A stretch of 64,000 nt of DNA from Phreatobacter aquaticus (GTDB taxonomy: Bacteria > Pseudomonadota > Alphaproteobacteria > Rhizobiales > Phreatobacteraceae), in the NCBI RefSeq assembly GCF_005160265.1, contig NZ_CP039865.1:4426828-4490827 (forward strand). The letters run 5' to 3'. A program made the translations under genes and the position numbers. Positions 23,940 through 33,446 of this stretch are shown piece by piece. Within the stretch, counting starts at the first letter, position 1. Each line of letters begins with the position of its first letter. Below the pieces are notes generated by a model. The model was given only the letters and a program-made list of their open reading frames with translations, did not search any database and was not told the DNA's origin.

Positions 23940-25115
23940 ATGTTCATCACCTTCTTCCACGATCTGAAAAAGGCCGGCGTGCCCGTCACCGTCAGGGAAT
24001 ACCTGACCTTGATGGAGGCCCTCGACGCCGACTTCATCGAGCGCAACCCGACCGACTTCTACTATCTGTCGCGCGCCACCCTGGTGAAGGACGAGCGCAA
24101 TATCGACAAGTTCGACAAGGTGTTCGGCGCGACCTTCAAGGGCTTCGAGACGCTGGCCCAGGGGATCGAGGCCGAGATTCCGGCCGAATGGCTGAAGAAG
24201 CTCACCGAGAAATTCCTCTCCGAGGAGGAGAAGGCCCAGATCGAGGCGCTCGGCGGCTGGGACAAGCTGATGGAGACGCTGAAAGAGCGTCTCGCCGAGC
24301 AGAAAGGCCGCCACCAGGGCGGCAACAAATGGATCGGTACCGGCGGCACCTCGCCCTTCGGCGCCTATGGCTACAATCCCGAAGGCGTGCGCATTGGCCA
24401 GGACGGCAACCGCAATTTCCGCGCGGTGAAGGTCTGGGACAAGCGCGAGTTCAAGGACTACGACGACACCGTCGAGCTCGGCACGCGCAACATCAAGGTA
24501 GCGCTGCGCCGCTTGCGCAAATTCGCCCGCACCGGCTCACCCGACGAACTCGACCTCGACGGCACGATCCGCGAAACGGCCCGCAACGGCTATCTCGACG
24601 TCCAGATGCGGCCCGAGCGGCGCAATGCCATCAAGGTGCTGATCTTCTTCGATGTCGGCGGTTCGATGGACTGGCACATCCAGCTCTGCGAGGAGCTGTT
24701 CTCGGCGGCCAAGGCCGAGTTCAAGCACATGGAATATTTCTACTTCCACAACTGCCTCTACGAGAAGGTGTGGAAGAAGAACCAGCGCCGCTTTGACGAG
24801 TCGACCCCGACCTGGGACGTGCTGCACAAATATGGCAACGATTACAAGGTGATCTTCGTCGGCGACGCCTCGATGTCGCCTTACGAGATCGCCCAGCCCG
24901 GCGGCTCGGTCGAGCATTTCAACGAGGAGGCCGGCGCCGTCTGGCTGAAGCGGGTGGCGGCCACCTACCCCTCGACGATCTGGCTGAACCCGGTGAAGGA
25001 AAAGCACTGGGACTACACCCATTCGGTCGGCATGGTCCGCGAGCTGATGGAACACCGCATGTTCCCGCTGACGCTGAGTGGGCTCGACAAGGCGATGAAG
25101 GAACTGGTGCGCTAG
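23940..25115 (+). CDS. CoxE-like VWA-domain protein
   Basis: 391 residues. The N-terminal half (FFHDLKKAGVPVTVREYLTL, SRATLVKDERNIDKFDKVF) matches CoxE-like proteins. The VWA domain begins near 235 (RNAIKVLIFFDVGGSMDWHI). Its metal site reads DxGGS rather than DxSxS, with the second part GDASMSPYEI intact. It is the probable partner of the MoxR ATPase at 19569. The stop shares CTAG with the convergent next gene. Confidence 0.9.
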   Translation: MFITFFHDLKKAGVPVTVREYLTLMEALDADFIERNPTDFYYLSRATLVKDERNIDKFDKVFGATFKGFETLAQGIEAEIPAEWLKKLTEKFLSEEEKAQIEALGGWDKLMETLKERLAEQKGRHQGGNKWIGTGGTSPFGAYGYNPEGVRIGQDGNRNFRAVKVWDKREFKDYDDTVELGTRNIKVALRRLRKFARTGSPDELDLDGTIRETARNGYLDVQMRPERRNAIKVLIFFDVGGSMDWHIQLCEELFSAAKAEFKHMEYFYFHNCLYEKVWKKNQRRFDESTPTWDVLHKYGNDYKVIFVGDASMSPYEIAQPGGSVEHFNEEAGAVWLKRVAATYPSTIWLNPVKEKHWDYTHSVGMVRELMEHRMFPLTLSGLDKAMKELVR

Positions 25116-25573
25116 GGTTTTCCGGCGCGCTCGAGCGCCGCATAGACCATACCCATGGTGACGCTGTAAGTGACGATCATCGCCAGGGACAGCAGCGACG
25201 CCGCAGCCCCCGCAGGCGATTGCGCAGCAAAGAACCCCATCCCGATCATGGGGAAGAAGAGCAGGCCCATCGCGATCCAGCCGGTAAGCCCGAACACCAG
25301 GCCCTTCGTGGCGCCGCACGTGCCAGGAAGCCATCGATAGGCCTGGCCAAACAGGAAGCCGAGCACGACGGCCCCGTTCAGGAAGGACAGAATCCAGAGC
25401 ACCGATGGCGGCAGGCCGGTTCCGAATGCGGCCACCAGGGTGGTCTGGACACTGTCATAGGGCTGGAAAGCGGGGAGAATTCCCAACCGCGCCTTGAGGA
25501 ACATGAGCGCCGAGGGAATGAGACTGCCGCACAGGCTGGCGACCAGCGACGTCCACACTGTTCTCCATGACAT
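25112..25573 (-). CDS. Hypothetical four-helix membrane protein
   Basis: 153 residues with four membrane helices (about 8-30, 55-78, 90-112, 122-145). It begins MSWRTVWTSLVASLCGSLIP and has a PMIGMGFFAA segment before the last helix. No confident family. It ends inside the stop of the VWA gene, tail to tail. Confidence 0.55.
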   Translation of the reverse strand: MSWRTVWTSLVASLCGSLIPSALMFLKARLGILPAFQPYDSVQTTLVAAFGTGLPPSVLWILSFLNGAVVLGFLFGQAYRWLPGTCGATKGLVFGLTGWIAMGLLFFPMIGMGFFAAQSPAGAAASLLSLAMIVTYSVTMGMVYAALERAGKP

Positions 25574-25729
25574 CAGGCAGGCCTTGCTGAACAGCCGGAG
25601 TCAGGGCGACGCCGGAGCGAGCAAGCTTAGCGGCGCGCGCGTTCGCAGCGTTTGATTTCGATCGGCCGCGACAAGAATGTGCGCCGGCATGGCTTCAATC
25701 CAGCTCCGGGAGCGGCTAGACCCCCGGGT

Positions 25730-26356
25730 ATGACCGATCACACCCCAACCGGCGCCTGGCTCGACCACGAGGACCGGCCGTACTTCCGCCATCGCCCCAA
25801 GCTGATTGGCCCCGTCATCACCATGACGCTCGACGGCGACCACCTTCTGTGGTCGGACGGCAAGTCGACGCTCACCCTGCCGCTCGCCGACATCCGGCAG
25901 GTGCGCCTCACCTTCCGCCCAGCCAACCTGCATACAAGGCGCTATTGCGCGGAAATCACCCCGCGCGCGGGGCGCAAGCTCTGGATGTCGAATGTCTCCT
26001 GGCGCGGCATGGTGGAACTCGAGGCCCATGATGGCGCCTATACGGGCTTCCTGCGGCGGCTGATGCCCGCGGTCGCCAAAGCCGCGCCGAAGACGCTGTT
26101 CATCGCCGGCGAGCCGCTCTGGCGCTATGGCCTGATCGGCCTCACCACGCTCGGACTGGTCTTCTCGGTGATCTGGCTCGCCATTCCGGCGCTTGCCAAC
26201 CGCAATTGGGGGCTTATCGGCATTCTGGCGCTGCTTGGTGGCTACGCAATCTGGCAGATGAGCCTCTGGCTCACCAAGAACCGCCCGGGCCTGTTCGACC
26301 CGGGCCAGCCACCGAAGGCGCTGCTGCCCTCAGGCGTCACGCCGCCTCAGGCCTGA
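25730..26356 (+). CDS. Hypothetical membrane-anchored protein
   Basis: 208 residues. N-terminal soluble part of beta strands (LDGDHLLWSDGKSTLTLPLA then DIRQVRLTFRPANLHTRRYC) looks like a PH-like domain. Two membrane helices lie near 130-150 and 155-172. A C-terminal Pro-rich tail follows. The ATG at 25730 is preferred to a 26-codon longer frame. It converges with the universal stress gene, overlapping by 20 bases. Confidence 0.6.
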   Translation: MTDHTPTGAWLDHEDRPYFRHRPKLIGPVITMTLDGDHLLWSDGKSTLTLPLADIRQVRLTFRPANLHTRRYCAEITPRAGRKLWMSNVSWRGMVELEAHDGAYTGFLRRLMPAVAKAAPKTLFIAGEPLWRYGLIGLTTLGLVFSVIWLAIPALANRNWGLIGILALLGGYAIWQMSLWLTKNRPGLFDPGQPPKALLPSGVTPPQA

Positions 26357-26771
26357 GAACCATGACCGAGCACTTGGCGTGGCGCACGACATGGGCGGCG
26401 TTCGAGCCGATCAGATAGGTCGAGAGGCTCGGCCGGTGCGACGCCATCACGATGAGGTCGCTCTTGGCCTCGACTGCCTCTTCCAGGATCTCGTGATAGG
26501 GCCGGCCATAGCGAACCTTGGTGGCGACCGTCCCGGCTGGCAGGCCGAGCGACTGCGCCAGATCCTTGAGCGTGGCCTCCGCGTCCTTCCACTGGGTCTC
26601 GCGAAAATCCGCCGGCAGATACTCAGCGGCCATGCCGGGCGTGTCGGGAATGACGGCCAGCAAGGTCAGCTTGCCGCCGCTGGCTTCCACCATGCGCTTG
26701 GCATTGGTCAGTGCCGGCGCCTCGGGGCCGCGCTCGGCGGGATCGACGGGACACAGCACGGAACGGAACAT
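26337..26771 (-). CDS. Universal stress protein (UspA family)
   Basis: 144 residues. Starts MFRSVLCPVD, with family motifs LTLLAVIP, VRYGRPYHEILEEAVEAKSD, LIVMASHRPSLSTYLIGSNA and the end VVRHAKCSVMVLRPE. The G-2X-G-9X-G(S/T) ATP motif is partly present (IGSNAAHVVRHAKCSV). GGAGATG precedes the ATG. A FNR/FixK-type box lies 64 bp upstream, so it is probably induced when oxygen is low. Confidence 0.92.
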   Translation of the reverse strand: MFRSVLCPVDPAERGPEAPALTNAKRMVEASGGKLTLLAVIPDTPGMAAEYLPADFRETQWKDAEATLKDLAQSLGLPAGTVATKVRYGRPYHEILEEAVEAKSDLIVMASHRPSLSTYLIGSNAAHVVRHAKCSVMVLRPEAA

Positions 26772-26799
26772 GGCGACATCTCCTCGGATGAACGGGGAG

Positions 26800-26842
26800 A
26801 TGAATAGGCCAGGCGCCGCGGACTGGCCTTGACGCCCGTCAA
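26800..26842 (-). promoter_or_regulatory. FNR/FixK-type promoter of the universal stress gene
   Basis: TTGACGCCCGTCAA (26829-26842) is a perfect dyad of the form TTGAC-N4-GTCAA. On the reverse strand a -10-like TATTCAT lies at 26800-26806. A start near 26794 would put the box centre at -41.5, the classic class II position for FNR/CRP activators. Confidence 0.6.
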
Positions 26843-26847
26843 ATGCG

Positions 26848-27846
26848 TCAAGACTTGCCCTTCTGCCCCCAGGAGAAGGCATCGCCGACGAGATCGCGCA
26901 GATCCGGCTTGGGCGCGCCGATATAGGGCAGCGGCCGGGTGACCGCGATGGCCGTGACACCAAGCCGGGCGGTGAGCAACCCGTTCAGCACCCCCTCCCC
27001 GAGCTTCGCCGAAAGCTTGGAGGCAAGACCCGCCCCCAGCAGCTGATCGAGCACCGTATCGCCGGCGGCCATTCCGCCGGTCAGCGCCATATGGGCGAGG
27101 ATGTGGCGCGTCAGCTTGAACATGCCGAGCGTGCCGGGCCGGCCCCCATAGAGTTGGGCAACGCGCCGGATCAGTTGCACGGTCGTGCCGAACACCACGG
27201 CAAGGTCGACGGCGGCGCGCGGGCTGACCGCCGTGATGACCGAGACCCGCCGTGCCGCTTCCGCCACCATTCGCGTTGCCTCGCGGTCCAGCGGCTCGAG
27301 CAATTCGCGCTCGACGATGCGCAGGCGCTGACGGCCGTCGATGACCGCGCCATTGAGCGCATCGGCCACATTGGCCCGGCCGCGGGCCGTGCGCGGATTG
27401 GCGCCAAGCGCCGCGATCAGCTCGTCGGCGACACGGGCGGCCGCGAGGTCGTCGGATACCGCGATCGCGGCCAGTGCCCGCTCGCGCAGATGGTCGAAGC
27501 GGGCAAGCCTGCGGAGCGCGATCAGCTCGCGCACCAGCAGCACGCCGCCCGCCAGCACGAACAGGGCCAGCGCCGCGAGGCCGACCCAGCCGAGCCATTG
27601 CGCGCGAGCGTAAAGATCATCGATCAGGCGCGTGACCGCCATGCCGAACGCGAGCGAAACGAGAGCGCCAAGCCCCGTCCAGAACAGCGTGACCCAGCGG
27701 CTGGATTTCGGCGCGGGACCGGGCGTCTCCGCGATGACCTCGGCAATATCGGTGCGATCGACCACCGGCGCATCGGTCGGTGCTGCGATCTCGACATCGG
27801 TCTGGTCGAGCCGGAAGGCCTGCGGCTTGTTGGATGGGGGGCTCAT
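26848..27846 (-). CDS. ycjF: YcjF-family (TIGR01620) membrane protein
   Basis: 332 residues. Acidic N-terminal tail, two membrane helices (about 55-75 and 85-108), then the conserved cytoplasmic domain including RVADELIAALGANPRTARGR, SPRAAVDLAVVFGTTVQLIR, and LYGGRPGTLGMFKLTRHILA. YcjF is paired with YcjX in many proteobacteria, often in envelope-stress regulons. It overlaps ycjX by four bases. Confidence 0.88.
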   Translation of the reverse strand: MSPPSNKPQAFRLDQTDVEIAAPTDAPVVDRTDIAEVIAETPGPAPKSSRWVTLFWTGLGALVSLAFGMAVTRLIDDLYARAQWLGWVGLAALALFVLAGGVLLVRELIALRRLARFDHLRERALAAIAVSDDLAAARVADELIAALGANPRTARGRANVADALNGAVIDGRQRLRIVERELLEPLDREATRMVAEAARRVSVITAVSPRAAVDLAVVFGTTVQLIRRVAQLYGGRPGTLGMFKLTRHILAHMALTGGMAAGDTVLDQLLGAGLASKLSAKLGEGVLNGLLTARLGVTAIAVTRPLPYIGAPKPDLRDLVGDAFSWGQKGKS

Positions 27847-29282
27847 GCCAGCCGGTCTCCGATCAGGAATTCAACGGCGCGATCGAGCCGGATATGCGGC
27901 AAGGCCTGGGCGGGATCGGCCAGCGGCGGCCGGAAGCGGACGAAGCGGTAATCCTCGCCGCGAAACGCGTCCGGTCCGGCAAACAGCACATCCGGATCGA
28001 CCGGCAGTTCGCCCGGAAAGGCCGCGATATCGGACAGGCCGTCGAAGATCTCGTCGCCCACTCTCTCGCCGGGCAGCGGCGCGCCGACGATACAGGCGAG
28101 TGGCCGGCCCTTGCGGGTGACGGTGGTTTCGCGCGTGGCGCGCAGCGAGGCCAGCGCGACTGCATCCACCTTGGCGCCGGCAAACTGCGCCCGTCCGATG
28201 GCCCGGTCGGTCAGCCGCTTCAGCAGGGCTTCCAGCCGGTCATGGCTCGTCTGGTGCAGATGGTCGGCCTTGGTGGCGGCGAACAGGATCCGGTCGATGC
28301 GCCGGGCAAGGATCGCCGAGAGGATCGAATTGGCGCCGGGGCGGAACGCCGTCAGCACCTCCGAGAGCGCCACCTCGAGATCGGCCAGCGCCGGCGGACC
28401 GGCATTGAGGGCTGCCAGCGCATCGACCAGCACGATCTGGCGGTCCAGCGTAGCGAAATGGTTGGCATAGAACGGCATGACCACCAGCCGCTTGTAGCTC
28501 TCGAACCGGCGCTCCATCAGGGCGGCGAGGCTGTCGCCGGGCGGCGTGCGGCCGCCGAGATCGAGCGGCGCGAAGGTCAGCGCGGGCGATCCCTCCATCT
28601 CGCCGGGCAGCAGGAAGCGGCCGGGCGGCAGGGTGGAGAGCGACACGCGCTCGTCGCGGCAGGCCTTGAGATAGGCGGTAAACCCATCGGACAACCGCCT
28701 CGCCGCTGCTTCGTCAGCCAGGCCAAAGGCATCGATCTGGCCAAGATCGGCAAGCCAGGCAGCCGCAAGCCCCGCGCGCGGCGGGCGACGGGCGGCGTCC
28801 AGGCTCTCTCGCGACCAGTCGGCATAGGACTTGGCAAGCAGCGGCAGGTCGAGCAGCCATTCGCCGGGATAGTCGACGATATCGAGGGTCAACGTCTTTT
28901 CCGAGCCGCGCATCAGGCCGGAATTCGAGGCGAAATCGATCGCAAGCCTGATCTCGCTGATCCGCTTGGTACCCTCGGGCCAGGCGCGATCGGGACCGGT
29001 CAGGCTCTGCAGATGGTCCTCATAGGGAAATCGCGGCACGCCGTCATCGGGCTGCGGCACCAGCCGGACACGGGCGATCCGCCCTGACGCCCCCGCTTCG
29101 AACACCGGCCAGCGCGACGCCTGCAACAGGCCATGGACCAGCGCCGTGATGAACACCGTCTTGCCCGAGCGCGACAGGCCGGTGACGCCGAGGCGGAGCG
29201 TCGGGCTCACCCAGTCGGTGGCATAGGCCGCAAGCGACCGGGCGGCGAGCCGCGTCTCGTTGATGAGACCAGACCAGACCAT
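27843..29282 (-). CDS. ycjX: YcjX-family P-loop NTPase
   Basis: 479 residues. P-loop GLSRSGKT near residue 35, and DIVDYPGEWLLDLPLLAKSY, the DUF463/YcjX hallmark. Later blocks include IVLVDALAALNAGPPAL and ATKADHLHQTSHDRLEALLK. It starts directly at the sixA stop (TGAATG). The sixA-ycjX-ycjF order with no gaps indicates one transcript. Confidence 0.92.
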   Translation of the reverse strand: MVWSGLINETRLAARSLAAYATDWVSPTLRLGVTGLSRSGKTVFITALVHGLLQASRWPVFEAGASGRIARVRLVPQPDDGVPRFPYEDHLQSLTGPDRAWPEGTKRISEIRLAIDFASNSGLMRGSEKTLTLDIVDYPGEWLLDLPLLAKSYADWSRESLDAARRPPRAGLAAAWLADLGQIDAFGLADEAAARRLSDGFTAYLKACRDERVSLSTLPPGRFLLPGEMEGSPALTFAPLDLGGRTPPGDSLAALMERRFESYKRLVVMPFYANHFATLDRQIVLVDALAALNAGPPALADLEVALSEVLTAFRPGANSILSAILARRIDRILFAATKADHLHQTSHDRLEALLKRLTDRAIGRAQFAGAKVDAVALASLRATRETTVTRKGRPLACIVGAPLPGERVGDEIFDGLSDIAAFPGELPVDPDVLFAGPDAFRGEDYRFVRFRPPLADPAQALPHIRLDRAVEFLIGDRLA

Positions 29283-29807
29283 TCACTCGGCCTCCCGGTC
29301 GAGGTCACGCGGCACGACGAAATCGATAAGCCGGCCGGACCCGGAGGCCAGATCCGACCAGTGATCGATGGCGCAATCGATCACCGCGAGACCGCCGGTC
29401 GGATATTTCAGGCTCATGCGGCGCCGGCCCGCCTCATGGCCTTCGCTGGCAAGATCCAGCGCGAAGTCTTCGATCCCTGGATTGTGGCCGACCAGCAGCA
29501 GCGTCTGCACGCTGTCCGGCATCCGCGCCACCAGATAGTCCAGCACACGCGGCAAGGCTTCATAGATCCAGGGCTCCGGCGTACCCGCGATCAGCTCCGG
29601 ATGCCCTGCCCGTGCGAGCGCCCAGGTCTCTTCCGTGCGTTTCGCGGTCGAGACGAGCACCCGGTCGGGGATATAGCCACGCGCCACCAGCAGTTCGCCC
29701 ATCAGGGCAGCGGCGCGCCTGCCGCGCGGATTGAGCGGACGGTCGTGATCGGCAAGCCCGGCCGGCCAGTCCGATTTGGTGTGACGCAGCAGGATCAGGC
29801 GACGCAT
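29283..29807 (-). CDS. SixA-like histidine phosphatase
   Basis: 174 residues of the histidine phosphatase fold. Catalytic RHTKSDW near the start (LILLRHTKSDW), STAKRTEETW, and second histidine in LLLVGHNPGIEDFALDLA. SixA acts on phosphohistidine of HPt/PTS proteins in E. coli, but related proteins are broader. GGAG stands six bases before the ATG at 29807; an ATG nine codons earlier is the alternative. Confidence 0.85.
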   Translation of the reverse strand: MRRLILLRHTKSDWPAGLADHDRPLNPRGRRAAALMGELLVARGYIPDRVLVSTAKRTEETWALARAGHPELIAGTPEPWIYEALPRVLDYLVARMPDSVQTLLLVGHNPGIEDFALDLASEGHEAGRRRMSLKYPTGGLAVIDCAIDHWSDLASGSGRLIDFVVPRDLDREAE

Positions 29808-29867
29808 CCGGTTCTCCGCGACTTGGACCTTCATGTGCGCGATCGATGCCTCCCAGACAAGGGCGGC

Positions 29868-30740
29868 TCAGCGTCGCTCGGAGAGGATGAGATAGAGACC
29901 ACTCGCCACGATGACGGCCGCGCCGACAAAGACATGCGGCCCCGGCAGCACGGAGAACACCAGCCAGCCCGCGATGACCGACCAGATCAGCTGCACATAT
30001 TGCACCGGCGCGGTCACCGACGCGGAGGCGAACCGGAACGCCACCATCATGAAATATTGCGAGATCAGCTGGACGACCGAAACCCAGGCAATGATCGCGA
30101 GCGTCTTCCAGGCCATCGGCTGGAGGCTCGGAAAGGCCAGCGTGCCGGCGATCAGCGTCACCAACAGGTTGAAATAGAAGACGACGGCGAGATTGCCCTC
30201 GGTCTTGGTCAGGTTGCGCATGGCGACCATGGTGGCCGCCCAGGTCGCCGCCGAGACGAGCGCCAGCAGCGCCGCGATCGACACGCCCGCCGGCCCTGGC
30301 CGGATGATGATCAGCGCCCCGACAAAGCCGACGACCACGGCGATCCAGCGGTTCGGCGGCACCGCCTCGCGCAGGAACAGGCCCGACAGCGCCACCACGA
30401 AGAACGGCGTGACGAACAGGATGGCGGTTGCCACGGGCAGGTCGAGATCCCGCAGCGCCTCGAAATAGCAGAACACCGATATAGCGGAGAGGCAGGCGCG
30501 CCCGAGATGGCCGCCGAAACGCCGCGTCGAGATGCGCGCCGTGCCGCGCGCCAGATGCCAGATGACGAAGGGCATGAGGTAGATCAGGCCGATGCCGCTG
30601 CGTGTCGCCATGAGCTGCCAGCTGCTGGGCACCTCGGCGACCAGCATCTTGAGCACGACATCATTGGCGGAAACGGCCGTGAAGCAGCAGAACTGGGCGG
30701 CTATGGCGGCGAGCGGGCGCTCGGCCGGTTGTGGGGGCAT
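29868..30740 (-). CDS. EamA/DMT-family transporter
   Basis: 290 residues with ten membrane helices in two EamA repeats (CYFEALRDLDLPVATAILFV; then AFRFASASVTAPVQYVQLIW in the second). Ends LILSERR. Substrate unknown; family members export amino acids, cofactors or drugs. A related transporter is at 56805. No gene partner nearby. Confidence 0.85.
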   Translation of the reverse strand: MPPQPAERPLAAIAAQFCCFTAVSANDVVLKMLVAEVPSSWQLMATRSGIGLIYLMPFVIWHLARGTARISTRRFGGHLGRACLSAISVFCYFEALRDLDLPVATAILFVTPFFVVALSGLFLREAVPPNRWIAVVVGFVGALIIIRPGPAGVSIAALLALVSAATWAATMVAMRNLTKTEGNLAVVFYFNLLVTLIAGTLAFPSLQPMAWKTLAIIAWVSVVQLISQYFMMVAFRFASASVTAPVQYVQLIWSVIAGWLVFSVLPGPHVFVGAAVIVASGLYLILSERR

Positions 30741-30851
30741 GGCGCTTGTCTCCGCGCGTTGTCCCCCAGTCTATCCGACCTGCCGCCTTAAGGTAGGCGC
30801 AGGCGGCCGGGGCATAGCGGCCATGTCTCTGAGATGAACGCCGTTCAGCGA

Positions 30852-31928
<1,077 letters not shown>

Positions 31929-31988
31929 CTAGCCGGAACAGCGGCGCTCAGGAAGGCCGGCTGCGCAGAGCCGGCGCGCTTGAGACAA

Positions 31989-32309
31989 TCAGCCCTGGCG
32001 CTCCGGCGTGGTGACGGACAGGCCATCCATCGCATCGGTGATCTTGATCTGGCAGGACAGCCGCGAATTCGGCCGGACGTCGAAGGCGAAGTCCAGCATG
32101 TCCTCTTCCATATGCGAGGGCTCGCCGACGATCCCGGTCCAGCTCTCGTCGACATAGACGTGACAGGTGGCGCAGGCGCAGGCGCCGCCGCATTCGGCGA
32201 CAATGCCGGGAATGCCGTTCTTGACCGCTGCTTCCATCACGGTCGCGCCGGTATCGCCGGCAACCGACCGCTTCTCCCCGGTATGGTCGATGAAGGTGAT
32301 CTGCGGCAT
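31989..32309 (-). CDS. 2Fe-2S ferredoxin, adrenodoxin type
   Basis: 106 residues. Cluster cysteines in the adrenodoxin pattern C-x5-C-x2-C (CGGACACATC near 40-49) and a late C in SRLSCQI near 86. The HVYVDESW after the third cysteine is typical. This type feeds P450s or Fe-S assembly; with the neighbouring reductase it forms a complete chain. The start at 32309 gives the usual N-terminus [11 protein letters not shown]. Confidence 0.92.
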   Translation of the reverse strand: MPQITFIDHTGEKRSVAGDTGATVMEAAVKNGIPGIVAECGGACACATCHVYVDESWTGIVGEPSHMEEDMLDFAFDVRPNSRLSCQIKITDAMDGLSVTTPERQG

Positions 32310-32497
32310 GTCGGCTCTGCCCCCAAGACTGGCTATTCGCTGGAAAGGATAGCGGTTGGCTGAAATAGGCGAACCGCCGCTGTCGAGGCGGTGGTTCCCG
32401 TGACTTGACCATCCGGCACATAGCGAAACTGAGGCCTCCGCGCCAGATGCTGCGGCGCGGTGCGGCCTTGCTCGTTCAGCAAACCGGCTGCGCCGGC

Positions 32498-32869
32498 TCA
32501 GGCAGCCTTGGCGATATCGGCAATGAACGCGTTGGCAGAAGCAACCGCCGCCTCGAGCCGTGCAAGCTTGCGCCAGGCTTCGCTCGACAGGTGGTCGACC
32601 TGCGCGCATTCCACCGCCTCGGCCGCTTCCGCGACACCGAAGGCGCCGATGCCGAGCGCCGAACCCTTCAGCGTGTGGGCCGCTTCCGCCCAGGTCTTGG
32701 CCGTGGTGGCGTGGCGCAGCCGCTCGACCATCACAGCCGATTGCCGCTCGAACAGCGCGAGCACTTCGCGCTCCAGGTCCCGGTCGCCCAGCGTCTGCCG
32801 GGCAAGATGGACCAGATCAACTGCGCGGCTGCCGCCGCCCGGAAAATCATCACTCATGATACGCGCCAT
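32498..32869 (-). CDS. HPt phosphotransfer protein
   Basis: 123 residues, one HPt domain. Phospho-acceptor motif [20 protein letters not shown] with the histidine near 69. Helical before and after. No kinase or receiver gene adjoins it, so it is an orphan phosphorelay link. Start 32869 chosen (MARIMSDDF); a second ATG at 32857 is equally weak in ribosome site. Confidence 0.82.
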   Translation of the reverse strand: MARIMSDDFPGGGSRAVDLVHLARQTLGDRDLEREVLALFERQSAVMVERLRHATTAKTWAEAAHTLKGSALGIGAFGVAEAAEAVECAQVDHLSSEAWRKLARLEAAVASANAFIADIAKAA

Positions 32870-33446
32870 TTGTTTTACGTCCCTGTTGTCCCCGGAGGAA
32901 TTTGTCCCCTTCTCTCCGTTGGCCAAACATTGCGACGCGATGGGGCAAGGGCAGGTTAAAGGCGCGGCGAAACTGCGGTTTCCCTTCAATTGCAGTTGAT
33001 ATCCGGTGAATCCATCAATCCGATGTCACGGTGGCGGACAGGCCAGACGGCGCGCGCGCAGCCGGGGTCTGGATCACCGAAACCTTGGGCTGGCCGATTC
33101 GGGCGCGCGCCGAAGACAAGGGGCTCTTGCACGGGTCGCGGGCCGACGGGCTGGTCTGCATCTGGGTCGGGACAATCGGACCTGACCCGGTTTCGACGGA
33201 CCGAACGCGAGCCATTGGGCTGCGTGACCCGTCGCGCCGCCTCGATTGCCATGGTTGCCAACCCGTTAACGATGTTTGGTGAACAAGCGGCCGGACAGGT
33301 TTCAATCGGAGAGTGTCACCGGTAGATTAACGACGCGGCGGACTGCGATCCCGTCATTCGTGTTTGTGCGTCCAAGAGGCACTTGGGGCGCGCGCCAGCA
33401 CGGACGATGGAAACCTGTCTGCGATGTGTACCGAGGACGCGGGCGA
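32870..33446. other. Gene-free stretch before the giant repeat gene
   Basis: About 580 bases between the HPt gene and the giant repeat gene. Short frames exist on both strands but none has a ribosome site, a family motif or neighbour support. TTAACGA occurs twice (near 33265 and 33333). No terminator or clear promoter element could be assigned. It most likely holds two divergent promoters. Confidence 0.4.

Noticed and set aside
33015-33305. Reverse-strand frame of 96 codons in the gap before the giant gene
   Set aside because: No ribosome site, no recognisable motif, and arginine/serine/proline-rich translation typical of noncoding high-GC DNA.
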